Shown here piece by piece: positions 25,101 to 31,782 of a DNA stretch of 43,352 nucleotides (the first letter of the stretch is position 1; each line of letters starts with the position of its first letter). Made by a program: the position numbers and the translations under genes. The notes under the pieces were generated by a model that made no database searches, was not told where the DNA came from, and saw only the letters and a program-made list of their open reading frames with translations. Where the stretch lies: positions 1 to 43,352 of the forward strand of contig SUYM01000025.1 in assembly GCA_015060455.1 (NCBI GenBank), in the 5' to 3' direction. This stretch comes from Bacteroidales bacterium. Lineage in GTDB: Bacteria > Bacteroidota > Bacteroidia > Bacteroidales > UBA932.

Positions 25101-25260
25101 CTCCGATAAGGGCCTTTGTCCCTGCCTGACTGAGGTTGAACAAATATGTATAGGCTCCTTTTCCGGAGTCTGCCGGCATTTCAGGCTCCGGCCTTGAACA
25201 AGAGGTGATCGCCATTGCAACTGCTGCAAAAAGCAATAAGGATTTGATTGTCTTATTCAT
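22186..25260 (-). CDS. large lipoprotein: fimbrillin-like domain, DUF4886 and three WWG/NYRGFN repeats
   Basis: The 1024-residue product has a lipobox ending at Cys21 (ITSC). Residues about 30-290 resemble a fimbrillin-like domain (YYPYSAENAS, PMVSLPCPVEG, NNLGAVAQFNIYG). Three repeats of about 150 residues follow: about 293-442, 443-602 and 868-1024. Each has YRPE-(G/W)W, SSRP, a D/E-x-WW-G motif, NYRGFN and a final FAI(F/Y)VPK. Between repeats two and three lies a DUF4886 domain (about 604-860), an SGNH-like esterase fold with IGNSFSMDALQ (GNS near 608-610) and a GHHMSYDIGRYL block. It is likely exposed at the cell surface and acts on a glycan ester. The repeats are probably binding modules; I do not recognise them. 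Confidence 0.8.
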   Translation of the reverse strand: MNKTIKSLLLFAAVAMAITSCSRPEPEMPADSGKGAYTYLFNLSQAGTKALIGDDSIEYESADALGVFAGATVNSKSQVDVTTTPVTVGVKATAALQAGDMVYAYYPYSAENASAQATSVTLNIPVVQSQNGTSYDADAMPMVSLPCPVEGAVQAGATESVGNLYMNNLGAVAQFNIYGASYASETIQSVSFLSENLAGDFTFDLTAVADEDDLAIEGADAALVKTNVSNTLSVGASEAAGSKVYMVLTPGEHKGVLTITTSAASYTYDLETAIRFNRSKVRPVNVNLANALRTKIDVISALEAAGYDHRYYVPLEMDYTNYAYYKSDNSKYGSGLCTDQSNCVRFVATRIFEKSEIPSGSVIVCLDNYQYRPEWWTSLDAVNSSRPGNVTDNVVEVDEAWWDGWNYRGFNLSYVTTTNLDDAKALAMQQSFAIFVPKLDPSAASLTDIISAAGYNPSDYTQIEIDYTDFAYYQSNTDYISDLRTIDSDGWNGTIADFVATRIFSRSDLPDGTLIVQKGGHQYRPEGWVALDQKNSSRPDNVSTGVVQINDSWWGTFNYRGFNLALNPRVDLAASADATETRCQEVRDGFGIFVPKQPVEIKSIRILAIGNSFSMDALQYLYGMLKDVGYTDITLGNIYKGGCTLETHADYFTNNTAGYTYYQNTTGSWTSTSSSAPIAPLQSQDWDYITMQQGSPVSGQADTFDPYLATLVGVVKSNCPDAQLVWHMTWAYQANSSHSGFANYGNDQMTMYNAIVSAVRSKILTNSNFVKVIPNGTAVQNMRTSYVGDTITRDGHHMSYDIGRYLTALTYAKVLTGCDLADVTYTPSDQTYTSEAIAAMKDAVNKAVATPYAVTQSAYPPQDDFDYAAATVEQILSHDGYDPSAYSKLDLTFTNYAYWNSTSEKLGGVYSEKYSAANESIHGYTNYKEFICTQIIPKSSIPAGSVIVVKGGCKYRPEGWVSLGAKASSRPAEVTSNHTVLVNDAWWGSLNYRGFNVAFNPRVVLNDTTCGQLQQSFAIYVPKK

Positions 25261-25272
25261 AGCGCAATGGTT

Positions 25273-25404
25273 TTAAATGTTGATGGCATAGTCCCACTCA
25301 AGGTACTCCGTGTTATGCTTCTCGTCATATTCCGACTGAGTCAGCATCACCTGTCCCTCAATTTTCAATTCGAGGAGAAAGGTCTGAGGCGTAATGTAGT
25401 TCAT
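25273..25404 (-). CDS. 43-residue small protein upstream of the large lipoprotein
   Basis: The frame starts MNYITPQTFLLELKIEGQVM and ends YLEWDYAINI; it is acidic, has no signal peptide and no membrane segment. It ends 12 nt before the start of the 1024-residue lipoprotein gene, so the two are probably one transcript. The alternating polar and hydrophobic pattern reads like real protein. I do not recognise a family. It may be a leader-type or regulatory small protein. Confidence 0.6.
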   Translation of the reverse strand: MNYITPQTFLLELKIEGQVMLTQSEYDEKHNTEYLEWDYAINI

Positions 25405-25440
25405 AGTGTTATAGTATAGTGTTGTGTTTCCAAAACGTTA

Positions 25441-25448
25441 CAAAAATA
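25441..25448 (-). promoter_or_regulatory. possible -7 box for the small protein and large lipoprotein
   Basis: On the minus strand TATTTTTG fits TAnnTTTG, 37 nt before the start at 25404. No -33 TTTG is seen. The surrounding 25405-25566 holds nothing else that I can identify. Confidence 0.35.
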
Positions 25449-25566
25449 AAAATATTTTACTGATTATCCGTTATCCGTTCAGCAAAACAGCCTCCACTTT
25501 TACGGTACGCATTCCGAGACTGCCAACTGTCACGCAGGTCCTCAAAAACGGAATCAGGAAGCAAAT

Positions 25567-26676
25567 TCAGACTTTCAGGAAAATTTTCTTACGATATAGA
25601 AAATAAAGGAACAGCCAGGACACGAGAAGGAAGCCAAGACGCAGGAAGACTTCTGACCATTGTTCCGGCATCTTTGATGCGATGCCATTGAGGAAGAATC
25701 CGGATATACGGTCGAACGGGATTATCTTCTGCGCCATATATATTGTGATGGAATTCAAGCCGATGACTGTGAACGGCAGAGTCCATTTCTGCCAGCCCTT
25801 CACATCGATCAGATAATAGAACAGCGCGAACATCGCAAGGCTGTACGACCCCACGACAAGCACGAAAGAACTGCTCCACAATGATTTGTTGACAGGGAAA
25901 ACCAGGCTCCACAAAAGTCCGAGAGCCAGCATGGCAAGTGCCGCAAGCCCCATATAACCGGCCTTTCTGTTACCATCCAGAGTCGTGTTGCGGATGAATT
26001 CTCCCGTAAACATTCCAAGCATCGCTGTTACAACTGCCGGAATTGTGCTGAACAACCCTTCCGGGTCAAAGTTACCCTTATACAGACGTCCTGGTGTGAC
26101 AAGACGGTCAACATAGCCGGCGAAATTGCCGTCAATACTGAGTGCCGCCGCTCCACCAGCATCAGGAGCAGGCACATAACACATTATGAGCCAATAGCCT
26201 ACAAGAATAGCCCCGGCAATGCATGCTCTGACTTTTGTAGAAAAATTCAGGAAAAGCACTGCCGCTATTCCCCAGGCCAGTCCTATTCTTCCAAGTACGC
26301 TGCAAATACGCAGAGACTCAAAATCCATCTTGAAGAACCCGTTGTACACCACGCCCAGGATTATAAGTATCAGGGTTCTCCTGATAATTTTAGTATGCAT
26401 GTTACACCTCGAAAGTCCTGATGCCGTCTGCTTCGCATAAGAAAACGGGAAAGAGATACCTGCTATGAAAAGGAAGAGCGGGAAGATGGTATCATGGTGG
26501 TATAAGCCATCCCACTCGGCATGGCTCATTGTCCTGGCGAGATATGACTCATCACCTCCGGGGAACAAGGCGCAGACCGCCTTTATCAGACCGGAAAATC
26601 CCATAATGAAAAGCATGTCAAAGCCCCTTAACGCATCGAGGGACAACAGACGTCCGTTCTTATTCTGTGTTTCCAT
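25567..26676 (-). CDS. DUF5009-family membrane protein (NagX/HGSNAT-like acyltransferase)
   Basis: The 369-residue integral membrane protein begins with the family signature RLLSLDALRGFDMLFIMG. It contains WDGLYHHDTIFPLFLFIAGISFPFS, where the His and Asp residues match the acetyl-transfer site region of heparan-alpha-glucosaminide N-acetyltransferase homologues. About ten membrane segments follow. Members are proposed to acetylate or sense amino sugars across the membrane. It starts 1 nt after the stop of the MATE gene, so the two form an operon. The C-terminus is basic (YRKKIFLKV). Confidence 0.87.
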   Translation of the reverse strand: METQNKNGRLLSLDALRGFDMLFIMGFSGLIKAVCALFPGGDESYLARTMSHAEWDGLYHHDTIFPLFLFIAGISFPFSYAKQTASGLSRCNMHTKIIRRTLILIILGVVYNGFFKMDFESLRICSVLGRIGLAWGIAAVLFLNFSTKVRACIAGAILVGYWLIMCYVPAPDAGGAAALSIDGNFAGYVDRLVTPGRLYKGNFDPEGLFSTIPAVVTAMLGMFTGEFIRNTTLDGNRKAGYMGLAALAMLALGLLWSLVFPVNKSLWSSSFVLVVGSYSLAMFALFYYLIDVKGWQKWTLPFTVIGLNSITIYMAQKIIPFDRISGFFLNGIASKMPEQWSEVFLRLGFLLVSWLFLYFLYRKKIFLKV

Positions 26677-26677
26677 A

Positions 26678-28069
26678 TCAGAAACGTAAAATTTTATCCT
26701 TCAATTTTATCCAATCGTGGCTGAGATAGACGGTGCGTGCAAGCAGGTGAGCGAAATAGGCGGCCATGAGAACATGCATGGCTGCCTTGTTGTATGCATG
26801 GGTGGCAAGGTCCTGCATGGTCAGCACCATGATGCCGGCACCCCAGACGAGGGCAAAGGCCACGACTGCCCAGAGCATGGAATTGCGCATCTTCTTTGAA
26901 GCGGTCGCTCCTATATAGATGCCGTCCCATGTGAAGGCGGCACATCCGACTATCGGCATCAGGAGCAGCCAAGGAAGATAGTCACCCGCAGCCTGAATCA
27001 CGTCGGCATCGGAGGTCATAAGGCGCAGCATCGGCACTCCTGCAAAATGATATATAAGAATGAATATCAACGCTATACCCATACTCCAAGCAAAGGTCCA
27101 CCTGACGGCCTGACGTACCATCGGCCGGTCTTTTGCCCCTATATATCTGCCGGTCAGCGCCTCACCCGCGTAAGCGAACCCGTCTGTAAAATATGAGAAT
27201 ATGAGCAGGAGTTTCATGAGTATGGAACTGACTGCGAGCAGAATGTCGCCGTAACGGGCTGATATGACGGTGAAGCCTATGTATATGGCTATGAAACATA
27301 GGGATCTGACAAACAGGTCGGCATTCATGACGAAGAACCGGCGGGTCTGATCTCCCTTGAACAGAGTCATGAGGTCAGAGCGTTGAAGAAGAGCGAATGT
27401 GTCTTTGCGATATTTCGAGGCAAGTATCACCACGCAGACGGCAAGTCCGGTCCATTGGGCGGCAAGAGTTCCGACAGCCACTCCGTCAAAGCCCATCGCA
27501 GGAACCAGAGTCACGTCCCCGACTGTCAGACCAAGAGCCAGCACAATGCTCAGTATTATGTTTATGCCGTTCACAGTGACATCCGCCACCATCGCGCTGA
27601 CACTGTCCTGCATGCCTATGAACCAGCCTTTGAGCGCCATCAGGGAAAGGGTCGCCGGGGCAGCCCATATCCTTATATAGAAATACCTGACAGCCAGAGT
27701 CTTGACCTCAGGCGTACATTCGACCACAAGAAAAGCAGCGTTGACAAAAAGCCATTGGACGGCTATCAGAAACAGGGCGATGGCGGCAGAAATGCCCAGA
27801 GCGCGGGCCAGGATGCGGGCACATTCGCGGCGGTCCTCCCTGCCGTATGCCTGCGCTGCCAGCCCGCCCGTACCTATACGCAGGAAGCCGAAATTCCAAT
27901 ACAGCAGGTCGAAGAGCATCGAGCCTATGGCTATTCCGCCGATAAGCGTCGCGGCGTCACTGTCCAGATGACCGGCAACGGCTATGTCCACCATGCCCAC
28001 AAGCGGCACGGTGATGTTCGCCAGAATGCTCGGTAAGGCCAGTTTCAGTATGTCTCGGTTAATGTTCAT
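26678..28069 (-). CDS. MATE-family efflux transporter (DinF-like)
   Basis: The 463-residue inner-membrane protein has twelve membrane segments and the MATE signature near the start (LALPSILANITVPLVGMVDIAVAGHL), followed by the DinF-type GGIAIGSMLFDLLYWNFGFLR. MATE proteins export drugs or metabolites with Na+ or H+. The substrate is unknown. It is the first gene of a two-gene operon with the DUF5009 gene. Upstream is a 117-nt gap filled with REP-like sequence, and no consensus promoter is visible, so readthrough from prfB-rsgA is possible. Confidence 0.93.
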   Translation of the reverse strand: MNINRDILKLALPSILANITVPLVGMVDIAVAGHLDSDAATLIGGIAIGSMLFDLLYWNFGFLRIGTGGLAAQAYGREDRRECARILARALGISAAIALFLIAVQWLFVNAAFLVVECTPEVKTLAVRYFYIRIWAAPATLSLMALKGWFIGMQDSVSAMVADVTVNGINIILSIVLALGLTVGDVTLVPAMGFDGVAVGTLAAQWTGLAVCVVILASKYRKDTFALLQRSDLMTLFKGDQTRRFFVMNADLFVRSLCFIAIYIGFTVISARYGDILLAVSSILMKLLLIFSYFTDGFAYAGEALTGRYIGAKDRPMVRQAVRWTFAWSMGIALIFILIYHFAGVPMLRLMTSDADVIQAAGDYLPWLLLMPIVGCAAFTWDGIYIGATASKKMRNSMLWAVVAFALVWGAGIMVLTMQDLATHAYNKAAMHVLMAAYFAHLLARTVYLSHDWIKLKDKILRF

Positions 28070-28081
28070 GTTATTAGATTG

Positions 28082-28185
28082 CCACGTCGCTACGCTCCTC
28101 GCTAATCGACGAAGTCGCTTCAGGCGTATGCGAAAGAATGACGTGCTTTAATGTCATCCTGAGGAGCGAAGCGACGTGAGGATCT
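28082..28185. repeat. REP-like elements between rsgA and the MATE gene
   Basis: Two related palindromes fill the gap. One at about 28082-28138 contains ACGTCGCTACGCTCCTCGC and ACGAAGTCGCTTCAGG. The second at 28152-28185 has TGTCATCCTGAGGAGCGAAG and GTGAGGATCT, with ATCCT/AGGAT arms. The second ends 1 nt before the rsgA stop codon (28187-28189), so it may act as the 3' end of the rsgA message. Confidence 0.75.
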
Positions 28186-28186
28186 C

Positions 28187-29212
28187 CTATCTGTATTTTC
28201 CTTCTTCATCCAACATTCCAAGATATGAAGAGTAGCGGTCATAACTTATCTCCCCGTTCTCCACCGCTTCCTTGACCGCACATCCCGGCTCATGGGTGTG
28301 GGTGCATGGGGTGAAACGGCAGTTCTCGGACACCCGGAGCATTTCAGGGAAATAGAGGGCGATCTCATCCTTTTTCAGATCGACCAGACCGAAGCCGCGA
28401 AGGCCGGGGGTATCGACGATGAAGCCGGGGGATTCCTCGACAGGCTCGGAATGACAGGTTGCAGGCTCGGAATGACAGCAGCGGACCTTATACATTTCGT
28501 AGAAGGTGGTCGTATGCCGTCCCTGCTCATGCGCATCGGAAATATCCCCCACACGCGGTTCCAGCGACGGGTCAAGCGCCTTGATCAGCGAAGATTTTCC
28601 CACTCCTGAAACGCCTGAGAACAGCGATACGTGCCCGCAGACCATATCCCTAAGTTCATCCACTCCCTGTCCCGTATGCGCAGACACCTCTATGACCTGA
28701 TAGCCTGCTCCCTCATATATCTCATGAAAGGCAGCCCTCATGTCCTCATGCTCCGGCCCATAGAGATCGCATTTGTTCAATACGATCACAGGGGGCACAT
28801 TATATACCTCGCAAGTCACAAGAAGCCTGTCAAGAAACGGCAGTTTCACCTGAGGGAAGTCCAATGTCACCACAAGGAAAGCCCTGTCGAGATTGGCCGC
28901 TATGATATGGGCCTGACGTGAAAGATTGGTCGATTTGCGGATGATATAGTTCCGGCGCGGCTCGACTCCCGTGATGACAGCAGGACTCTCCAATGTCACA
29001 TATTCGTGCAGGGCCTCCTGCCCCGGCCCCTCCGGCACCTCAGCCTCATAGTTAACCACATCACCCACCGCCACCGGATTGGTCGCACTGCTCCCTTTCA
29101 GGCGTATCTTACCCCTGAGCACAGCCGGGAAGAGTTCCCACTGCGGAAGATGGGACAGCAGATAATGGCTTCCCGTGTGCTTGACTACCGTTGCTTGTCC
29201 TTTTATAAGCAT
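28187..29212 (-). CDS. rsgA: ribosome small-subunit-dependent GTPase RsgA with a repeat-derived insertion
   Basis: The 341-residue protein is the circularly permuted GTPase that helps mature and check the 30S subunit. Parts in order: N-terminal OB fold (about 1-80), G4 motif NKCD (146-149), P-loop GVSGVGKSS (200-208), switch I with GRHTTT (231-236), G3 DTPG (267-270), and a C-terminal zinc finger (Cys298, Cys303, His305/307, Cys311). About 18 residues at 245-262 (CCHSEPATCHSEPVEESP) are extra compared with the family and lie between the switch I strand and DTPG. They are encoded by a REP-like sequence. All catalytic motifs are intact and the frame is preserved. prfB ends 9 nt upstream. Confidence 0.95.
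   Translation of the reverse strand: MLIKGQATVVKHTGSHYLLSHLPQWELFPAVLRGKIRLKGSSATNPVAVGDVVNYEAEVPEGPGQEALHEYVTLESPAVITGVEPRRNYIIRKSTNLSRQAHIIAANLDRAFLVVTLDFPQVKLPFLDRLLVTCEVYNVPPVIVLNKCDLYGPEHEDMRAAFHEIYEGAGYQVIEVSAHTGQGVDELRDMVCGHVSLFSGVSGVGKSSLIKALDPSLEPRVGDISDAHEQGRHTTTFYEMYKVRCCHSEPATCHSEPVEESPGFIVDTPGLRGFGLVDLKKDEIALYFPEMLRVSENCRFTPCTHTHEPGCAVKEAVENGEISYDRYSSYLGMLDEEGKYR
28431..28480. repeat. REP-like sequence inserted in frame within rsgA
   Basis: Two direct copies of AGGCTCGGAATGACAG (28442-28457 and 28463-28478) are preceded by GATTCCTCGAC. This is the same family as the intergenic elements here (compare TCGACAGGCTCGACATGACA at 30380). The translated peptide with HSEPVEES is the typical product when such repeats are read through. 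Confidence 0.85.
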
Positions 29213-29221
29213 AATGCAGAC

Positions 29222-30331
29222 TTAACCGTTATTTCCCATCAGGAACACCTTCATGAAATCGTTCAGGTCGCCGTCAAGCACGCCTTGTGTATCTGACGTT
29301 TCATGGCCGGTGCGCAGGTCCTTGACCATCTTGTAGGGATGAAGAACGTAACTGCGGATCTGTGAGCCCCACTCGATCTTCTTTTTCTGACCTTCGAGTT
29401 CAGCCTGCTTTTCCTGGCGTTTCTTGAGTTCGATATCATAAAGTCGTGACTTCAGGATTCGGAGGGCATTCTGTCTGTTATCAAGTTGAGAGCGGGTCTC
29501 TGTGTTCTCGACAACGATACCTGAAGGAATATGCCTTACGCGCACTCCTGTCTCGACCTTGTTGACATTCTGGCCGCCGGCTCCGCTTGAACGGTATGTA
29601 TCCCACTCGAGGTCGCCGGGATTGATTTCAATTTCTATTGTATCATCCACCAAAGGATATACGAATACAGAGGAGAATGTGGTCTGACGCTTACCCTGGG
29701 CATTGAACGGAGAAATGCGCACAAGGCGATGCACTCCGCTTTCCGCCTTGAGATAACCGAAGGCATAATCGCCCTCGACCTGCATGGTCACAGACTTTAT
29801 ACCGGCATCCTCGCCTTCCAGTTCGTCAGTAATCGTAACCTTGTATCCGTTACGCTCCGCCCAGCGCACATACATACGCATGAGCATCGCAGACCAGTCG
29901 TTGGACTCGGTGCCGCCGGCCCCGGAATTGATTGTCAGCACAGCACCGAGGTTATCTCCCTCCTCACCGAGCATGTTGCGAAGTTCCAGAGCCTCAAGTT
30001 CCTCAAGAGCATCCTTATACGCTTCAGAAAGTTCCGCCACCTCATCCGTATTCTCATCCTCTGCCCCTTCAAGGCTCTCTTTCGCGAAATCGTACAGCAC
30101 ATTCAGATCCTCAACCGCTGCCGCCACCTTGTCGAACCCTGACACCCAGAACTTGACGCCAGACAATTCCTTAAGGAATTTCTCCGCTTCCTTCGGATCG
30201 TCCCAGAAGTCCGCAGCCAGTGTCCTTTCAGTTTTAGAGGCCACTTCCGCGCGTTTTGCTTCCACATCTATACATTTTCCGAGCGTCTGTACACGCTGCT
30301 GGAGTTCCTTTATGTTTTCTATGCTGATCAT
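29222..30331 (-). CDS. prfB: peptide chain release factor 2
   Basis: The 369-residue class I release factor recognises UAA and UGA. The anticodon-like tripeptide is SPF (207-209 in VRISPFNAQGKR), which marks RF2, and the catalytic GGQ is at 252-254. Many bacterial prfB genes need a +1 frameshift at a CTTTGA site near codon 25. Here the region (TLGKCIDVE, codons 17-24) is one continuous frame and contains no TGA, so autoregulation by frameshifting is absent. rsgA follows after 9 nt and is probably co-transcribed. Confidence 0.97.
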   Translation of the reverse strand: MISIENIKELQQRVQTLGKCIDVEAKRAEVASKTERTLAADFWDDPKEAEKFLKELSGVKFWVSGFDKVAAAVEDLNVLYDFAKESLEGAEDENTDEVAELSEAYKDALEELEALELRNMLGEEGDNLGAVLTINSGAGGTESNDWSAMLMRMYVRWAERNGYKVTITDELEGEDAGIKSVTMQVEGDYAFGYLKAESGVHRLVRISPFNAQGKRQTTFSSVFVYPLVDDTIEIEINPGDLEWDTYRSSGAGGQNVNKVETGVRVRHIPSGIVVENTETRSQLDNRQNALRILKSRLYDIELKKRQEKQAELEGQKKKIEWGSQIRSYVLHPYKMVKDLRTGHETSDTQGVLDGDLNDFMKVFLMGNNG

Positions 30332-30350
30332 ACACTTTGTTTAAATCGTG

Positions 30351-30358
30351 CAAATATA
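30351..30358 (-). promoter_or_regulatory. -7 box of prfB
   Basis: On the minus strand TATATTTG matches the consensus, 20 nt before the start codon. It is embedded in AAATCGTGCAAATATAAC (plus-strand reading), nearly the same string as at the fumarase promoter (AAATCATGCAAATATAAC). No -33 TTTG is present. Confidence 0.55.
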
Positions 30359-30374
30359 ACATAAAAATGTAAAA

Positions 30375-30442
30375 GATGTCTCGACAGGCTCGACATGACA
30401 CACAGACAGATGTCTCGACTCCCGTTGGTCGCTCGACATGAC
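30375..30442. repeat. REP-like element pair between asnA and prfB
   Basis: Two units, GATGTCTCGACAGGCTCGAC-ATGACA and GATGTCTCGACTCCCGTTGG-TCGCTCGACATGACA, lie side by side. They share GTCTCGAC and CTCGACATGACA with each other and with the other REP-like elements in this window. They sit between the asnA stop and the prfB promoter. Confidence 0.8.
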
Positions 30443-30474
30443 AGTGGCTTGGGACTTTTTAGCCAGCCTCTTAT

Positions 30475-31512
30475 TTATACTATATCGATTCCGGCCTCAT
30501 GGCATATCTGTCTCATGGAGTCAGGCCAGATGCTGGATTGGATTTCGCCTATGTGGGCCTTTCTGAGCAGGAACATACACAGACGCGACTGACCTATACC
30601 GCCACCGATGGTATATGGAAGTTCCCCGTCAAGCAGCATACGGTGATACATCAGTTCCGCCTTCCACTCTTCCGCGCGCATCTTCAACTGTCTCAGCAAG
30701 GCCGCCTCATCGACTCTGATTCCCATGCTGGACACCTCGAAAGCGCTCCCCAGGATCGGATTCCAGAGAAGAAGGTCGCCGTTCAGACCCTCATACCCGT
30801 CCTCATTGCGCGTGGTCCAGTCGTCATAGTCAGCCGCACGGCCGTCATGTACTGTTCCGTCCGACAATTCACCTCCGATGCCTATGATGAACACGGCCTT
30901 ATGCTTCTTCGCGATGGCGTTTTCCCTTTCCTTGGGAGTAAGGTTCGGATACTGACGCAGCAGTTCCTCCGAGTGTATGAAGAATATATCCTCCGGCAGC
31001 ATAGGCTCTATCTGCGGAAACTCCACATAGAGTTTGTTCTCGGTCACCTTGATCGCCTCATATATCCTGCGCACAATCTTCTTCAGATATGCAAGCGTGC
31101 GCTGCTCCCTGGTTATGACCTTCTCCCAGTCCCACTGATCCACATATATCGAATGTATATTGTCCAGTTCCTCGTCCGGACGGAGGGCGTTCATATCGGT
31201 ATATATTCCCCTGCCCGGCTGCACCCCCATCTGTGCCAGTTTGATTCTCTTCCACTTGGCCAAGGAGTGCACCACCTCGGCGCGCTGCTCATCCATGTCC
31301 TTTATAGGGAAGGCCACAGGACGCTCCACACCATTGAGGTCGTCATTCAGACCAGTACCGCTCAGCACAACCATCGGAGCCGTGACCCTCAAAAGAGCCA
31401 ACTGGGCTGACAGGTTATCCTGAAACATATCCTTGACTGCCTTGATGGCCTTTTCTGTATTTTCAACGCTACCCAGCAGATTGCGGTAGCCTTCGGGGAG
31501 ATAGAGTGACAT
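30475..31512 (-). CDS. asnA: aspartate--ammonia ligase (AsnA type)
   Basis: I chose the ATG at 31512 (MSLYLPEGYRNLLGS); an in-frame extension to 31704 has no family similarity and crosses the promoter. The 345-residue enzyme makes asparagine from aspartate, ammonia and ATP. Family motifs visible are LLRVTAPMVVLSGTGLNDDLNG, VHSLAKWKR, YVDQWDWE, GIGGELSDGTVHDGRA, and the C-terminal GGGIGQSRLCM of the class II tRNA-synthetase-like fold. It is cytoplasmic. It is a single gene with its own promoter. Confidence 0.96.
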   Translation of the reverse strand: MSLYLPEGYRNLLGSVENTEKAIKAVKDMFQDNLSAQLALLRVTAPMVVLSGTGLNDDLNGVERPVAFPIKDMDEQRAEVVHSLAKWKRIKLAQMGVQPGRGIYTDMNALRPDEELDNIHSIYVDQWDWEKVITREQRTLAYLKKIVRRIYEAIKVTENKLYVEFPQIEPMLPEDIFFIHSEELLRQYPNLTPKERENAIAKKHKAVFIIGIGGELSDGTVHDGRAADYDDWTTRNEDGYEGLNGDLLLWNPILGSAFEVSSMGIRVDEAALLRQLKMRAEEWKAELMYHRMLLDGELPYTIGGGIGQSRLCMFLLRKAHIGEIQSSIWPDSMRQICHEAGIDIV

Positions 31513-31534
31513 GCTTTTCGATTTTACAAATATG

Positions 31535-31542
31535 CAAATATA
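31535..31542 (-). promoter_or_regulatory. -7 box of asnA
   Basis: On the minus strand TATATTTG matches the consensus, 22 nt before the chosen asnA start. No -33 TTTG lies 19 nt upstream. Its position supports the start at 31512. Confidence 0.6.
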
Positions 31543-31743
31543 GCAAACATTTCTGACACTTGGGGAGGTGAAATACAAAGCACTGACTATCAAGATATTA
31601 TCGCATTTAGGGTGGATCAAATCGACCCACCTTTCTTGTAGTAAACAACTGATATACAGGCTTTTGCGCTCCACCGGCAAGATATTCAAACAAGTAAAAG
31701 GCATTTAAGTATATTAGGTTGCATTACTACCGAAATTCTTTTA

Positions 31744-31751
31744 TACCTTTG
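31744..31751 (+). promoter_or_regulatory. -7 box of the YhcG-type nuclease gene
   Basis: TACCTTTG matches the consensus, 31 nt before the start codon; TTG at 31719-31721 is a weak -33 candidate. The start is also preceded by AGAGGGAGA, a Shine-Dalgarno-like site that is unusual for this window. The stretch 31560-31740 otherwise holds no gene. Confidence 0.55.
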
Positions 31752-31782
31752 TTTAAGGTTATAGCAATAGAGGGAGAATACT

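Noticed and set aside
27383..28036. 217-codon open frame antisense to the MATE gene
   Set aside because: The product is His-, Arg- and Gln-rich with no hydrophobic core; the MATE gene on the other strand is clear.
29784..30344. 186-codon Ser-rich open frame antisense to prfB
   Set aside because: The Ser-rich composition reflects reverse reading of acidic helical codons in prfB.
31513..31704. 64-residue N-terminal extension of AsnA
   Set aside because: It has no family similarity and crosses the -7 box at 31535; the family begins at MSLYLPEGY.
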